Below the pieces are notes generated by a model, which saw nothing but the letters and a program-made list of their open reading frames with translations, was not told where the DNA came from and made no database searches. From assembly GCF_030643825.1 (NCBI RefSeq), contig NZ_CP101717.1, forward strand, positions 2,170,001 through 2,234,000: 64,000 nucleotides of DNA. The letters are read 5' to 3'. The position numbers and the translations under genes are program-made. Source of the DNA: Salinispirillum sp. LH 10-3-1 (GTDB lineage: Bacteria; Pseudomonadota; Gammaproteobacteria; Pseudomonadales; Natronospirillaceae). Positions 1 through 9,465 of this stretch are shown here, one piece after another; position 1 is the first letter of the stretch, and each line of letters begins with the position of its first letter.

Positions 1-215
1 CGCACCTTCTGCAGTAGCTCGATGCCCGTCATGCCTGGCATATTCCAGTCAGTGACCAGAAAATCAAAGTCGCCACTTTGTAACATTGGCCAGGCGGTAC
101 TTCCGTCATCGGCCTCATGCGTATTTGTAAACCCTAAATCCCGCAGCAGGTTTTTAACAATGCGACGCATCGTTGAAAAATCATCCACCACCAGAATTTT
201 CATGTTCTTATCCAA
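1..215 (-). CDS. cheY: Chemotaxis response regulator CheY (3' end outside window)
   Basis: Single-domain receiver that carries phosphate from CheA to the FliM/FliN switch and sets motor direction. The visible 71 residues contain the acidic pair in [10 protein letters not shown] and the phosphoacceptor region [13 protein letters not shown]; the conserved Thr and Lys positions lie beyond the window edge. I place the start at the TTG at 213-215 because GGAGG (221-225) lies 5 nt upstream of it; the in-frame ATG at 201-203 would be 17 nt from that site. The resulting N-terminus MDKNMKIL is the type I recall for pseudomonad-like CheY. It follows fliA after 90 bp, and a sigma-28-like -10 box lies in that gap. 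cheZ and cheA probably follow outside the window. Identity is certain, start fairly so. Confidence 0.95.
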   Translation of the reverse strand, partial: MDKNMKILVVDDFSTMRRIVKNLLRDLGFTNTHEADDGSTAWPMLQSGDFDFLVTDWNMPGMTGIELLQKV

Positions 216-248
216 GGCTACCTCCAAAACACGCAAACCCGGTTAAGG

Positions 249-275
249 TTATCGGCGCAAATTAACTTTTTTTAA
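249..275 (-). promoter_or_regulatory. Probable FliA (sigma-28) promoter of cheY
   Basis: The minus strand carries a perfect GCCGATAA -10 box at 249-256. At the right distance upstream there is only an A-rich -35 (TTAAAAAA-like) rather than TAAAGTTT. The leader to the cheY start would be about 24 nt. It would give cheY and the genes after it late-class expression in addition to read-through from flhA. The weak -35 lowers confidence. Confidence 0.5.
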
Positions 276-305
276 TAAACACGCTTAATAATATACAGGT
301 ATACG

Positions 306-1058
306 TCACTCTTCACCTTCGCGCCAGTCTCTTAATCTGGCTCTGAGTCGATGAGTGGCCTGCGAATGAATCTGACTGACCCTTGATTCGCTGACTCCGA
401 GTACCGCACCGATCTCTTTTAAGTTGAGCTCTTCGTCATAGTATAAGGATAGTATGAGTTGCTCCCGTTCGGGTAGTGTTTTTATAGCATCCACCATTGA
501 GGCGTGCATGCTCGATGATTCGTGACGGGATGAGGGGCCCTGCTCAACCGCCGAATGCCAACTCTGATCCGACTCTGCGGATGACGAACTTTCCATCAAT
601 TCTTCAAAACTGAATAAACGCGCGTTCTGGGTGTCTTTCAACAAGGAATAGAACTCATCGAGTGAAATGCCCATTTCAGCCGCAACTTCTTGATCCTGTG
701 CATCACGCGACTCGCGCATTTCTACAGTACGGATCGCATCCGATACACGTCGACTGTTGCGATGCACACTGCGCGGCACCCAATCACCTTTCCGCACCTC
801 GTCTAACATTGAACCACGAATCCGAATACCCGCATAGGTTTCAAAGGTAGCGCCCTTGGTACGGTCATAATTCTTGGCCGCTTCGATCAGACCGATCATG
901 CCAGCCTGAATGAGATCCTCTGCCAATACGGTGTCTGGTAGTCTAGCCATTAGATGATGCGCAATTCGCTTTACCAGCGTCGCATGCGCTGTTACCAGCT
1001 CATCCATCTGACTTTTTTTGTTTTGCGACTCATACATGTATGGAGGCACCTGTAACAT
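306..1058 (-). CDS. fliA: Flagellar sigma factor FliA (sigma-28)
   Basis: RNA polymerase sigma factor for late flagellar genes such as flagellin, fliD and flgM; held inactive by FlgM until hook completion. The 250-residue protein has region 2 (LVKRIAHHLMARLP ... DLIQAGMIGL ... FETYAGIRIRGSMLDE), region 3 around residues 90-135 and region 4 helix-turn-helix near the C-terminus (LNLKEIGAVLGVSESRVSQ). Length matches the family (about 240-250). The ATG at 1056-1058 starts 3 nt after the fleN stop, with a purine-rich GAGATAG upstream, so translation is probably coupled. Its recognition sequence occurs upstream of fliD, flgM and fliC in this same window. Confidence 0.97.
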   Translation of the reverse strand: MLQVPPYMYESQNKKSQMDELVTAHATLVKRIAHHLMARLPDTVLAEDLIQAGMIGLIEAAKNYDRTKGATFETYAGIRIRGSMLDEVRKGDWVPRSVHRNSRRVSDAIRTVEMRESRDAQDQEVAAEMGISLDEFYSLLKDTQNARLFSFEELMESSSSAESDQSWHSAVEQGPSSRHESSSMHASMVDAIKTLPEREQLILSLYYDEELNLKEIGAVLGVSESRVSQIHSQATHRLRARLRDWREGEE

Positions 1059-1061
1059 TCA

Positions 1062-1883
1062 CTATCTCACACTGCCGGTAATCAAACGCTCTACAAAGAA
1101 CTCCAAGTGTCCTTTGGGCGAGGTTGGCAATGGCCACCGTATCATTTGCTGTGCTAGTTGCTCGTAGGCGATTGAGGCCTTGGTATTTGGGTAGGCATCG
1201 ACCACTGACTTTTGCTTTTGCACCGCACGCCTTACATTATCATCAAAAGGTATCTCACCTGCGTACTGCAAAGCAACGTCTACAAAACGCTCTGTCACAC
1301 TGGTGAGCTTCTGGTACAACCGCATGCCCTCGTTTTTGGTTCTGACCATATTGGCCAAAATACGGAACCTATTCATATTGTAGTCGTGATTGATGACTTT
1401 AATCAGTGCATAGGCATCGGTAATGGAGGTTGGTTCGTCACATACCACCACCAAGACTTCTTGACAGGCCCTCACGAAGCTAACAACGGTCCGGGAAATG
1501 CCTGCAGCGGTATCGACAATCAGCACATCCATTTCATCTGCCAACGATGAGAAGGCGTGTATGATTCCGGCATGCTCTTGCTCGGCTAAATTGGCCATAT
1601 AGGGCGTGCCAGATGATGCAGGAATGACTTTAATGCCGCACGGGCCTTCAACCATGACGTCTTTGAGACCACAGCGGCCGTCGAGGACGTCCACCAGGTT
1701 TCGGGTAGCCCGCAAACCGAGCAATACGTCGATATTTGCCAACCCTAGGTCAGCATCCAATACCACCACGCGCTTGCCCAGTTTTGCCATAGCAACCGCT
1801 GCGTTGATGGACACATTACTTTTCCCAACGCCGCCTTTGCCTCCTGTAACGGCAATTACCTGAACGGGTTCCTGTTTCGCCAT
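1062..1883 (-). CDS. fleN: Flagellar number regulator FleN/FlhG (MinD-like ATPase)
   Basis: ParA/MinD-superfamily ATPase that limits flagellar number, in pseudomonads by antagonising the ATPase activity of FleQ, and acting with FlhF at the pole. The 273-residue protein has the deviant Walker A GGKGGVGKS near residues 14-22, a switch I aspartate in VVLDADLGLANID, and the Walker B-like LIVDTAAGIS. The C-terminus is the divergent tail usual for FlhG. It lies between flhF and fliA, the standard order. There is no separate promoter visible in the 64 bp upstream. Confidence 0.95.
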   Translation of the reverse strand: MAKQEPVQVIAVTGGKGGVGKSNVSINAAVAMAKLGKRVVVLDADLGLANIDVLLGLRATRNLVDVLDGRCGLKDVMVEGPCGIKVIPASSGTPYMANLAEQEHAGIIHAFSSLADEMDVLIVDTAAGISRTVVSFVRACQEVLVVVCDEPTSITDAYALIKVINHDYNMNRFRILANMVRTKNEGMRLYQKLTSVTERFVDVALQYAGEIPFDDNVRRAVQKQKSVVDAYPNTKASIAYEQLAQQMIRWPLPTSPKGHLEFFVERLITGSVR

Positions 1884-1947
1884 AGTGCGCCTGTTCCTGA
1901 CTGCTAGGGTTCAAACTGCTAGAGCTCCAGCAGCGTCTTTACGTAGA

Positions 1948-3426
1948 CTAACCGGTGAGGGCTACTTTGGCCCCCGAGAAATCTCGCTTTAAGCTGGCAT
2001 AACTCTCCTCGATCAGGCGTTTAACCTGACCAAAATGGAGATCCTGCGGCACTAAGGTGCCGTCACTCCAATACAACAGTGGTACTTTTTTGCGCAAACT
2101 GAGACTCAAGACAGGACCAATCTCTGCACTTTCATCCGATTTGGTCAGAATAATGCCGCGTGGTTTCAATACACTGAAACGCGTGTAGGCGTTCTGCAGA
2201 CTATGCACAGACAAGTTAGACGGCAATACCAAAATGGGTTTGATATGGCGTTCGAGTGCACTCTGACCCAACTGCGCCTGGTAAGCGCCCAAGCCGCGCT
2301 CAGAACCATTGGTATCAATTAGAATTAACTTTTTACTGCTGAGTTTAGCCAAGGACTCTTCAAGATTATCCGCCTGATCTTGCAAGATAATTTCGCAGCC
2401 AAGTATCCGTGCCAGAATTTTGACTGGCTCATGCGCGCCGATGCGGTATTGATCCAAGGAGATAATACCCAGCGCATCCGCACCGTGCTGCATCGCGAAA
2501 CGGGTTGCTATCTTCGATAGTGTCGTTGTTTTGCCAGCACCTGTTGGGCCGATTAAGGCGGCAATACCACCGCGCTTTACTAAACATTCAGCATTGTTTT
2601 CAGCCAAGCTGGCGATCTTTTCCAGCGCCAAGGTCCAGCTGTCATCCGCCAATTGGTCACCGTATTTTTCCACCATCGGCGTAATGCAGCGACTGTCAAA
2701 GCCACACAACATCAGCCGTTGCGCAAGAGGGCCGCCCGCCTCTCCAATATTCTGCCGCTCATGCACTTCCAGCCACTGACGCAATGCCGTCAATTCCTCG
2801 CGCATTGCAGACAACTCTTTCTGCTCAGCACTGGCGACCGGACGCACCGGTACCTGCGGAGCAGGCTTACGCGTCTGCTGGGCCGCAGGCTTTTCGACCG
2901 GTTTGGCAGCCCGAACCGGCTTCGCCACTGGCTTAACGGGCTCGTCTTTGACCGGCTCGTCATCAAAATCGTATTTGTTTTGTTCGGTGATCTGGTCACG
3001 CAGCTTTTGCCGCTTTTCTTCCAGCGGGTCTTTGTGCTTAGTCAACAACTGCATCAAAGCATCGCGGGTTAAACCCCCACCGCCTTCTTGCTCAGACATA
3101 CGAATAATGCTGTCTTGCATGGTTTCACGTGGTTTAGGCGCAGCGCCTGGCGCGCGCGGTGCTATCAGTTCACGCAGAGAGTCACGCGTCAAGGCGTTAG
3201 GTTGAGAGGGTGCGGGTACTGGGGCGGAAGGAACCTTAGGAGCAGCCTCAATCTGCGGCGCCACGATAGGATCGTCGCCTTCGTCTTCAGCCTTAACGGC
3301 AGCAAGTATCTCGATGCCTTCTGCCACCTTACGGTTAGACAGAATCATCGCCTCATCACCCAGTTCAGCGGCCACGAGCTTTAAACCCTCTGACATGTTC
3401 CGTGCAATGAATTTACGTACTTTCAT
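1948..3426 (-). CDS. flhF: Signal-recognition-type GTPase FlhF, polar flagellum placement
   Basis: SRP-family GTPase that recruits the first flagellar components to the cell pole. Residues 1-45 are the basic FlhF N-terminus (KVRKFIARNMSEGLKLV). A long proline/lysine/alanine-rich B domain follows (about 55-205). The NG GTPase domain begins around 210, with P-loop GPTGAGKTTTLSK and GTPase motifs LISLDQYRIGAHE-like and ILIDTNGSE. Canonical SRP GTPases have DTAGR at the last motif, and here it is DTNGS, as is common in FlhF. SD AGGAG lies 7-8 nt before the ATG at 3424-3426. It starts 10 nt after flhA. Confidence 0.95.
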   Translation of the reverse strand: MKVRKFIARNMSEGLKLVAAELGDEAMILSNRKVAEGIEILAAVKAEDEGDDPIVAPQIEAAPKVPSAPVPAPSQPNALTRDSLRELIAPRAPGAAPKPRETMQDSIIRMSEQEGGGGLTRDALMQLLTKHKDPLEEKRQKLRDQITEQNKYDFDDEPVKDEPVKPVAKPVRAAKPVEKPAAQQTRKPAPQVPVRPVASAEQKELSAMREELTALRQWLEVHERQNIGEAGGPLAQRLMLCGFDSRCITPMVEKYGDQLADDSWTLALEKIASLAENNAECLVKRGGIAALIGPTGAGKTTTLSKIATRFAMQHGADALGIISLDQYRIGAHEPVKILARILGCEIILQDQADNLEESLAKLSSKKLILIDTNGSERGLGAYQAQLGQSALERHIKPILVLPSNLSVHSLQNAYTRFSVLKPRGIILTKSDESAEIGPVLSLSLRKKVPLLYWSDGTLVPQDLHFGQVKRLIEESYASLKRDFSGAKVALTG

Positions 3427-3436
3427 GCTCTTGCTC

Positions 3437-5686
3437 CTAAGACTGTCCGACCGAGGCCACTACAGTAATTCTTTTATTTTCCGGTACTTCGTCGTACGCC
3501 AGCACATTCAGATTATCCACGGCAAACCGGAAGAAACGGGCCAGCATCATGCGCAAAGGCCCAGGCACCAGTAGTATCGCCGGCTTCCCTTCTGCCTCTA
3601 GTCGGCGCACCAACTCTCCGACCGATCCTTGCAGCTTCTCAGCCAAAGCTGGCTCAATCATTACGGCATCACCGCCGCCATTTTGTTGACCCTGCTGAAG
3701 GATCCTCTGCAACAACTGTTCCAAATCGCGATCCAACGTCATAACCGGCATTTCGGTTTCATTGCCGATGATGTTCTGCACTATCAACCGAGCCAAGGCG
3801 GTGCGAGCCGCTGCGGTCAATTGTGACGTATCCTGCGACCCAGCATTGGTCAATGCTTCGGCTATGGTGCGCATATCACGTATTGGCACCTGCTCCAGCA
3901 ACAGATTCTGCAGAACCTTCAACAAGGCACTGACACTGAGTGTATTCGGCACCAGTTCTTCTGCCAGTTTCGGCGAATTCTTCGTCAACTGATCCAACAG
4001 CTTCTGAACTTCCTCATGGCCCAGCAGTTCGTGAGCGTGCTTAAACAATATTTGGTTCAAATGAGTGGCTACAACAGTACTGGCATCAACCACAGTATAG
4101 CCTAGTGCCTGAGCTTGATCCTTCTGTGATGACTCTATCCACACTGCGTCCAACCCAAACGCCGGGTCTTTGGCCGCAATGCCCGCAATATCGCCGAACA
4201 CCTGTCCTGGATTGATCGCCATATCACGTTCCGGATGGATCTCCGCCTCGGCGATGGTGACCCCCATCAGTGTGAGTCGATAATGGTTCGGCAACAAATC
4301 CAAGTTGTCACGAATATGAATGGACGGCATCAAGAAACCGACATCCTGTGATAGTTTTTTGCGCACACCTTTAATGCGGCCCAGCAGTTGCCCACCTTGC
4401 GACTTATCGACCAGAGGAATCAGGCGATAGCCTACTTCCAAGCCCACCATGTCGACCGGTTGCACATCGTCCCAGCTGAGTTCTTTGGTGTCCTGCTCAA
4501 GGGTACCTTCTTTTGCGCTACCGCCACCGGGACGCGGTGCCACACCGTCTGGTGAGCTACCCGGCAAACCACCGCCTTTGCCGCCGCCCTTGCTGCCGCC
4601 ACCGCCACCAGGGCGCCCTGCCTCGTCAGCGAGGTCCTCAGCGTCTTCCTTGTTGCGCAAATAGGTCCACAAGGCAGCGACCGTCAGTACCAGTGCCAGC
4701 CCCAAAAATACCATGTGTGGCATACCAGGCACGAGACCCAGCACCCACAACAAGCCTGCGGCAACGGCCAGAATGCGCGGGGAGCCGAGCATTTGGTCGG
4801 TGATCTGACCACCCATTTCCTGACTGCTGGAGTTACGCGTTACCATGATCGCAGCTGCTGTGGACAGCAATAGCGATGGAATCTGAGCGACCAAACCATC
4901 ACCGATGGTCAGCAAGGCGTAGTTTTCAACCGCTGTACCAAAGTTCAAACCATGCTGCGCCATACCGATGGCAATACCACCGACGATATTGATGATCAAA
5001 ATCAGGATACCGGCGACGGCGTCACCGCGTACAAACTTCGATGCACCGTCCATAGAACCGTAGAAGTCAGCTTCCTGTGCAATCTCTGCCCGACGAGACT
5101 TAGCAGCATCCGCATCGATCAAGCCTGCGTTCAGATCAGCATCGATCGCCATCTGTTTACCGGGCATGGCATCCAAGGTAAAACGTGCACTTACTTCCGA
5201 TACGCGGCCCGCACCCTTGGTCACCACCACGAAGTTAATGATCATCAGGATCGCAAACACGACGAGACCGACCGCGTAGTTACCGCCGATCAGCACCTCA
5301 CCGAAGGCCTCAATCACCTTCCCTGCCGCGTCTCCACCTTCGTGCCCGTTAAGTAAAACGACCCGCGTCGAGGCAACGTTCAGCGCCAAACGCAGCAGTG
5401 TAGCCACCAGCAAGATGGACGGAAATACCGCAAAATCGAGCGGTCGCAACGCATAGATAGTAACCAGGAGCACAATGATGGACAGTGCGATGTTAAACGT
5501 GAAGAACAGGTCGAGAATGGGCGTCGGCATCGGCAACGTAACGAATGCCAATAACACCAGTAAGAATAAGGGGACACCCAGGTGCCCGGTGAGTACATTT
5601 TGTGCATTGACGCGCATACCACGTAGCAAGGTATTGCGGTCCATGTTCTTGAGTTGTCGCAGCGTACTGCTACCGGGCATTGCCAT
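3437..5686 (-). CDS. flhA: Flagellar export gate protein FlhA, with glycine-rich linker
   Basis: Large inner-membrane subunit of the flagellar type III export gate; the membrane part uses the proton motive force and the cytosolic ring docks chaperone-substrate complexes. About eight hydrophobic segments occupy residues 35-345. The conserved FHIPEP-family cytosolic loop runs through RVSEVSARFTLDAMPGKQMA to about residue 220. The C-terminal ring domain begins near 400. The linker between them (about 350-400) is unusual: residues 357-394 are almost entirely Gly, Ser, Pro and Lys. This helps explain the length of 749 against about 690-700 in relatives. SD AGGAA lies 8 nt before the ATG. It is first gene of the flhA-flhF-fleN-fliA-cheY unit, with a sigma-54 promoter at 5757-5772. 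Confidence 0.97.
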   Translation of the reverse strand: MAMPGSSTLRQLKNMDRNTLLRGMRVNAQNVLTGHLGVPLFLLVLLAFVTLPMPTPILDLFFTFNIALSIIVLLVTIYALRPLDFAVFPSILLVATLLRLALNVASTRVVLLNGHEGGDAAGKVIEAFGEVLIGGNYAVGLVVFAILMIINFVVVTKGAGRVSEVSARFTLDAMPGKQMAIDADLNAGLIDADAAKSRRAEIAQEADFYGSMDGASKFVRGDAVAGILILIINIVGGIAIGMAQHGLNFGTAVENYALLTIGDGLVAQIPSLLLSTAAAIMVTRNSSSQEMGGQITDQMLGSPRILAVAAGLLWVLGLVPGMPHMVFLGLALVLTVAALWTYLRNKEDAEDLADEAGRPGGGGGSKGGGKGGGLPGSSPDGVAPRPGGGSAKEGTLEQDTKELSWDDVQPVDMVGLEVGYRLIPLVDKSQGGQLLGRIKGVRKKLSQDVGFLMPSIHIRDNLDLLPNHYRLTLMGVTIAEAEIHPERDMAINPGQVFGDIAGIAAKDPAFGLDAVWIESSQKDQAQALGYTVVDASTVVATHLNQILFKHAHELLGHEEVQKLLDQLTKNSPKLAEELVPNTLSVSALLKVLQNLLLEQVPIRDMRTIAEALTNAGSQDTSQLTAAARTALARLIVQNIIGNETEMPVMTLDRDLEQLLQRILQQGQQNGGGDAVMIEPALAEKLQGSVGELVRRLEAEGKPAILLVPGPLRMMLARFFRFAVDNLNVLAYDEVPENKRITVVASVGQS

Positions 5687-5756
5687 TGATTTATTCCTAG
5701 AGGGCGTACCTAAACCGCCAAAACGATGACTCTTTACAGACTACTAATAGGAACTT

Positions 5757-5772
5757 TGCAAAAGCCTTGCCA
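5757..5772 (-). promoter_or_regulatory. Sigma-54 promoter of flhA operon
   Basis: The minus strand reads TGGCAAGGCTTTTGCA, matching TGGCACG-N4-TTGCW at all but one position and with the exact GG-N10-GC spacing. Transcription would start near 5746, giving a leader of about 60 nt. The remainder of the 386-bp gap between flhB and flhA (5687-6072) shows no gene I can support. Confidence 0.8.
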
Positions 5773-6072
5773 GAATGCGGCAAAAGGTTGCCGCTGAGTG
5801 AAGAAGGATAATCAGCGGATGACGAGCACTGGTTGAGGCAGGGGCGCAAGGTGTATGCCGCAAAGCGCGCATTCCCGGCCTGCCGTTGAGCGCTGGCGGC
5901 ATATCCCGAAAGCCGGTGCTGACTCACATAATTTTACCACGACGGCGGATGACAGGTAACTGCGTCCTCGGCAATTGCTCCTGCATTGCTCTACCTCCGG
6001 CATCCATGCCGTCGTGCGTTACCCGCATACCATCCATCCATGGATGTAACGCTGCGCCCTTAAGCCCTATCG

Positions 6073-7212
6073 TCAATCGTCGTGACGGAACTCAGGCGGC
6101 ACCTCCACCTTCGGTTTGCGCTCTGGCGGTGGCATCCGGCCTTTCTTCGCTTCGTTCATTTGGAAGACATAAGCCAGTACCTGCGCCACGGCCAGGTACA
6201 ACTCGGCCGGAATTTCATCACCCACTTTGGTGTGGTGATACAGGGCTCGTGCCAGCGGTGGCATCTCAATAATACTGATGCTGTTTTCGCGCGCGATCTC
6301 ACGAATCTTCATCGCAACTTCATCCACCCCCTTGGCCAGCATCAGCGGTGCTGGCATGCTGTTAGGGTCGTATTTGAGCGCGACCGAATAGTGCTCCGGG
6401 TTGGTGATGATAACGTCGGCCTGTGGCACATCGGACATCATGCGCCCTTCTGCCATCTGCCGTTGTAACTGGCGAATTTTTGCTTTGACCTCAGGTTTAC
6501 CTTCGGTGTTTTTGTATTCGTCTTTGACCTCCTGGAAGGTCATTTTTAATTTTTTCGTGTGCGAATAAATTTGGAAAGGGATATCGATGGCCGCGATGAT
6601 CGCGGTCGTCAACGCCATCAATAAGAAGCTCCAGCCCAGTATCGTTGCAGAATGAACGATCGCTTGGCGGGTTGGCTCCCGTGCAATGGCCCGCAAGGAA
6701 TCAACCTGACTCCATAAAATAAGCACTGCCATACTGGCCACCAATCCGACTTTGGCGTACCCCTTTAGCAGTTCAACCAAGGAGTTCAGCGAGAACATGC
6801 GCTTGATGCCTGCCAGTGGATTAATGCGCGAACCTTTCGGTGCCAGTGCTTTAGTGGTGAAGTTCCAGCCTCCCAACCCGAGTGGCCCGGCAAATGCCGC
6901 CAAAACCATAACGGCAAAGAAGGGCCAGACCACTAACCCCATGGCACTGAAAGAAGCACCAAGATGGCGAAACAGGTAGGCCGTGTCACCTTTGACCGCA
7001 ACATCAAAGGCAAAGTTAAAGGTCGCAATGTCTAACATTTGTCGGGCGACCATGGGGCCGAACATAATGAATGACATGGCCGCGGCCACGAGCACGACCG
7101 TCGTCGCCAACTCTTTCGAACGCGCCACCTGCCCGTCTTCGCGGGCCTTCTCAAGTTTTCGGGGTGTGGGTTCTTCTGTTTTTTCCTGACTGCTGTCCTG
7201 ACCTTCAGCCAC
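6073..7212 (-). CDS. flhB: Flagellar export gate/switch protein FlhB
   Basis: Export apparatus protein whose autocleaved cytosolic domain switches secretion from rod/hook to filament substrates. The N-terminus (DSSQEKTEEPTPRKLEKARE) is the classic FlhB opening. Four membrane segments lie between residues 35 and 215. The cytosolic domain contains the cleavage site at N271-P272-E273-H274, an NPEH variant of the usual NPTH. The cleavable Asn-Pro bond and the His are kept. Its start overlaps the fliR end by 8 bp, placing it last in the fliK-to-flhB run. Length 379 is normal. Confidence 0.97.
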   Translation of the reverse strand: MAEGQDSSQEKTEEPTPRKLEKAREDGQVARSKELATTVVLVAAAMSFIMFGPMVARQMLDIATFNFAFDVAVKGDTAYLFRHLGASFSAMGLVVWPFFAVMVLAAFAGPLGLGGWNFTTKALAPKGSRINPLAGIKRMFSLNSLVELLKGYAKVGLVASMAVLILWSQVDSLRAIAREPTRQAIVHSATILGWSFLLMALTTAIIAAIDIPFQIYSHTKKLKMTFQEVKDEYKNTEGKPEVKAKIRQLQRQMAEGRMMSDVPQADVIITNPEHYSVALKYDPNSMPAPLMLAKGVDEVAMKIREIARENSISIIEMPPLARALYHHTKVGDEIPAELYLAVAQVLAYVFQMNEAKKGRMPPPERKPKVEVPPEFRHDD

Positions 7213-7984
7213 CGGTCACCTCCAGTCTTCTCATGGCTGGCACAATATCCAACACCAGCTCGGTAAGCATGCTGAACACCCCGGTAAAGGATGCCCACAC
7301 AATGAATATGCCCATCAACATGGTGATGGGAAAACCCAACGCAAAAATATTTAACTGCGGTGCCGAGCGTGTCATTACCCCAAACGCTAGGTTCACAATC
7401 AGCAACGCCGTGACTGCCGGTAAAGCCATAACGAAGGCAGCAGCAAACATCCAGGTACCCATCATCACAATGTCCATCAAACTGCCTTGGGTCAGCCCTG
7501 CCGTGCCTATGGGCATGGTATAGAACGAGTCGATCAACACCTCCAGCACAACCAGATGACCGTCTACAGCGAGAAAGATCAAAGTCACCAAGACGATGTA
7601 CCACTGCGACAACACAGCAACCGTTACCCCGTTAGCGGGGTCCATCATTGAAGCAAAACCAAGACCCATTTGCATCGCGATCGCTTGCCCAGCAATGATA
7701 AATACCTGCCAAAGCATCAAAACCAAAAAACCGAGCGAGATACCAATCGCCATTTGCTGGAAAATCACAATGAAGTTGGTCACCGACACGGCCTCGATAT
7801 CCGGCATAGGTGGCAATACTGGCACCAACGCTATGGTACAGACCAAAGCCAGCGACAACCGAATACGCATCGATACGGTTTGCGCCCCAAAAATGGGGAC
7901 CACGGCAAAGAAACCTAGAAAACGAAACAACGGCCACAGATAATGAGTCACCCAACTCGAAATCTGCGCATCAGTGATCTCCAT
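7205..7984 (-). CDS. fliR: Flagellar export gate protein FliR
   Basis: Integral membrane component of the FliP5-FliQ4-FliR1 export gate in the centre of the basal body. The 259 residues are largely hydrophobic helices. There is a typical FliR opening (WVTHYLWPLFRFLGFFAVVPIFG) and a conserved region around GLGFASMMDPANG. It begins 10 bp after the fliQ stop and overlaps flhB at the other end. Length matches the family. Confidence 0.96.
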   Translation of the reverse strand: MEITDAQISSWVTHYLWPLFRFLGFFAVVPIFGAQTVSMRIRLSLALVCTIALVPVLPPMPDIEAVSVTNFIVIFQQMAIGISLGFLVLMLWQVFIIAGQAIAMQMGLGFASMMDPANGVTVAVLSQWYIVLVTLIFLAVDGHLVVLEVLIDSFYTMPIGTAGLTQGSLMDIVMMGTWMFAAAFVMALPAVTALLIVNLAFGVMTRSAPQLNIFALGFPITMLMGIFIVWASFTGVFSMLTELVLDIVPAMRRLEVTGG

Positions 7985-7994
7985 GCGCAGCGCC

Positions 7995-8264
7995 CTAAAT
8001 CATCAAGAACGGTAAGTCGAGATAGATACGTTCTGCGAAGTCCACCACTTTGGCGACCAGCCAAGGCCCGGTCATGATCAGCGTCAAAATAGTGACTAAT
8101 AAGCGCGGCAAAAACGACAACGTTTGCTCGTTGATCTGCGTCGCGGCCTGAAAGGTTGCAACCACCAAACCAACCAACAGTGAAGGAACAATCAGGACCG
8201 CCACACACAGAAAAACGATGAACAGTGCTTCGCGAAAAAGATCGCCAATGAACATGGCACTCAT
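7995..8264 (-). CDS. fliQ: Flagellar export gate protein FliQ
   Basis: Small export-gate subunit made of two membrane helices, here about residues 15-40 and 50-75, separated by the conserved AATQINEQTLSF stretch. At 89 residues it has the normal FliQ length. The ATG at 8262-8264 has GGGAG 7 nt upstream. It lies between fliP and fliR with 10-15 bp spacers. Confidence 0.96.
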   Translation of the reverse strand: MSAMFIGDLFREALFIVFLCVAVLIVPSLLVGLVVATFQAATQINEQTLSFLPRLLVTILTLIMTGPWLVAKVVDFAERIYLDLPFLMI

Positions 8265-8279
8265 AAACTTTCTCCCACC

Positions 8280-9080
8280 CTAAACACCAAAGCTCGCAGC
8301 CATGGAGCCCATGACCAGTGCCCAGCCGTCTACCAGCACGAACATCATGATTTTAAAGGGTAACGAAATGATCAAGGGTGATAGCATCATCATACCCATG
8401 GCCATCAAGACGCTGGCCACCACAAGGTCGATGATCAAAAAAGGAATAAACAACAAAAAGCCGATCTGAAACGCAGTTTTTAATTCGCTGGTCACGAACG
8501 CCGGTATCAGCACCGTCAAAGGAATGTCTTCACCTGTGCCGATCTCGTCGCCGGTCTGTTGCTGTGATAGGCGCGAAAACATGGCAAGGTCATTCTGGCG
8601 TGTTTGACTGAGCATAAACGCATGGATTGGACCTCGGGCCACTTCTAGCGCTTCCAGTGGCGTAATCTCTTCGGTGATATACGGCTGCACGGCACGCGTG
8701 TTGATGTCTTGCAGAATGGGGTACATGATGAAGAACGTCAGGAACAACGTCATGCCAATCAAGACTTGGTTGGATGGTGTTTGCTGCAGCCCCATGGCCT
8801 GCCGCAAGATCGCCAAAACCACAATGATGCGGGTGAAGGACGTCATCATGATGACCGCCGACGGTATAAACGCCAAGGCCGTCATGATGGCGAGAATCTG
8901 GATGGTAACGGTATATTGACCGTTCCCTGCGTTGTCCGTTGTATAGGTCAGCGCAGGAATGCCAACACCGCCCGAAGGCGCACCGCCTGCTATCATGGGT
9001 ATGAGAAGGAGAAACGCACCCAGTAGCCAGAAACTACTCCGCTGTAGAGTCCTTCTGTGTTTGTGAACCTTTACCACCAA
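8280..9080 (-). CDS. fliP: Flagellar export gate protein FliP
   Basis: Five copies form most of the export-gate channel. The protein has a signal-like first hydrophobic segment (about 15-32), then the signature [20 protein letters not shown] and a C-terminal pair of helices ending [10 protein letters not shown] accept the TTG at 9078-9080 because GGGAG lies 6 nt upstream. That start overlaps fliO by 47 bp, and a shorter start cannot be excluded since the extra residues are basic and precede the hydrophobic segment. The 266-residue length is normal with a short N-terminal extension. Confidence 0.94.
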   Translation of the reverse strand: MVVKVHKHRRTLQRSSFWLLGAFLLLIPMIAGGAPSGGVGIPALTYTTDNAGNGQYTVTIQILAIMTALAFIPSAVIMMTSFTRIIVVLAILRQAMGLQQTPSNQVLIGMTLFLTFFIMYPILQDINTRAVQPYITEEITPLEALEVARGPIHAFMLSQTRQNDLAMFSRLSQQQTGDEIGTGEDIPLTVLIPAFVTSELKTAFQIGFLLFIPFLIIDLVVASVLMAMGMMMLSPLIISLPFKIMMFVLVDGWALVMGSMAASFGV

Positions 9081-9465
9081 TCAACGCTCCCAACTGCCGG
9101 GCAAATGGACTGCCCTCCGGGTGCGATTGAAGGTCAAGCGGCTCTGCTAACTCATGCAGTGTCGTAATCTGCTGAGGCGTGATACCTAATAACAACTGCT
9201 GCTGTCCGATACCCACGAGAACCAGTTTTTCTTTTGCACCCAGAGGCGTCACTGCCAGTACTTTAATTGCGCGGCCATTGACCGCGGTACCGCCATTAAT
9301 TCGACGCATAAACCAAGCGCATGCAAATATAATACCGATAACAAAGAGCAGACCAAGGATAACGGTCGTTATCTCACTCATGCCCACCGTGGGAACGGTG
9401 TCACTGCGCGGTGCAGCTGCTGCTGGCAACGCTAACAACAAGGTAGCTAACCACGTCATCTTCAT
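9034..9465 (-). CDS. fliO: Flagellar export assembly factor FliO
   Basis: Scaffold that helps FliP assemble in the membrane. The 143-residue protein has an N-terminal signal-like segment ([14 protein letters not shown]), a single membrane helix around residues 32-52 ([20 protein letters not shown]) and a cytosolic part with the family motif [17 protein letters not shown]. Its ATG overlaps the fliN stop by one base (TGATG), so translation is probably coupled. Confidence 0.93.
   Translation of the reverse strand: MKMTWLATLLLALPAAAAPRSDTVPTVGMSEITTVILGLLFVIGIIFACAWFMRRINGGTAVNGRAIKVLAVTPLGAKEKLVLVGIGQQQLLLGITPQQITTLHELAEPLDLQSHPEGSPFARQLGALIGGKGSQTQKDSTAE

Noticed and set aside
5812-6003. Small gene in the flhB-flhA gap
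   Set aside because: Short frames on both strands here have no good ribosome site and no recognisable product; the gap is explained by the flhA promoter and leader.
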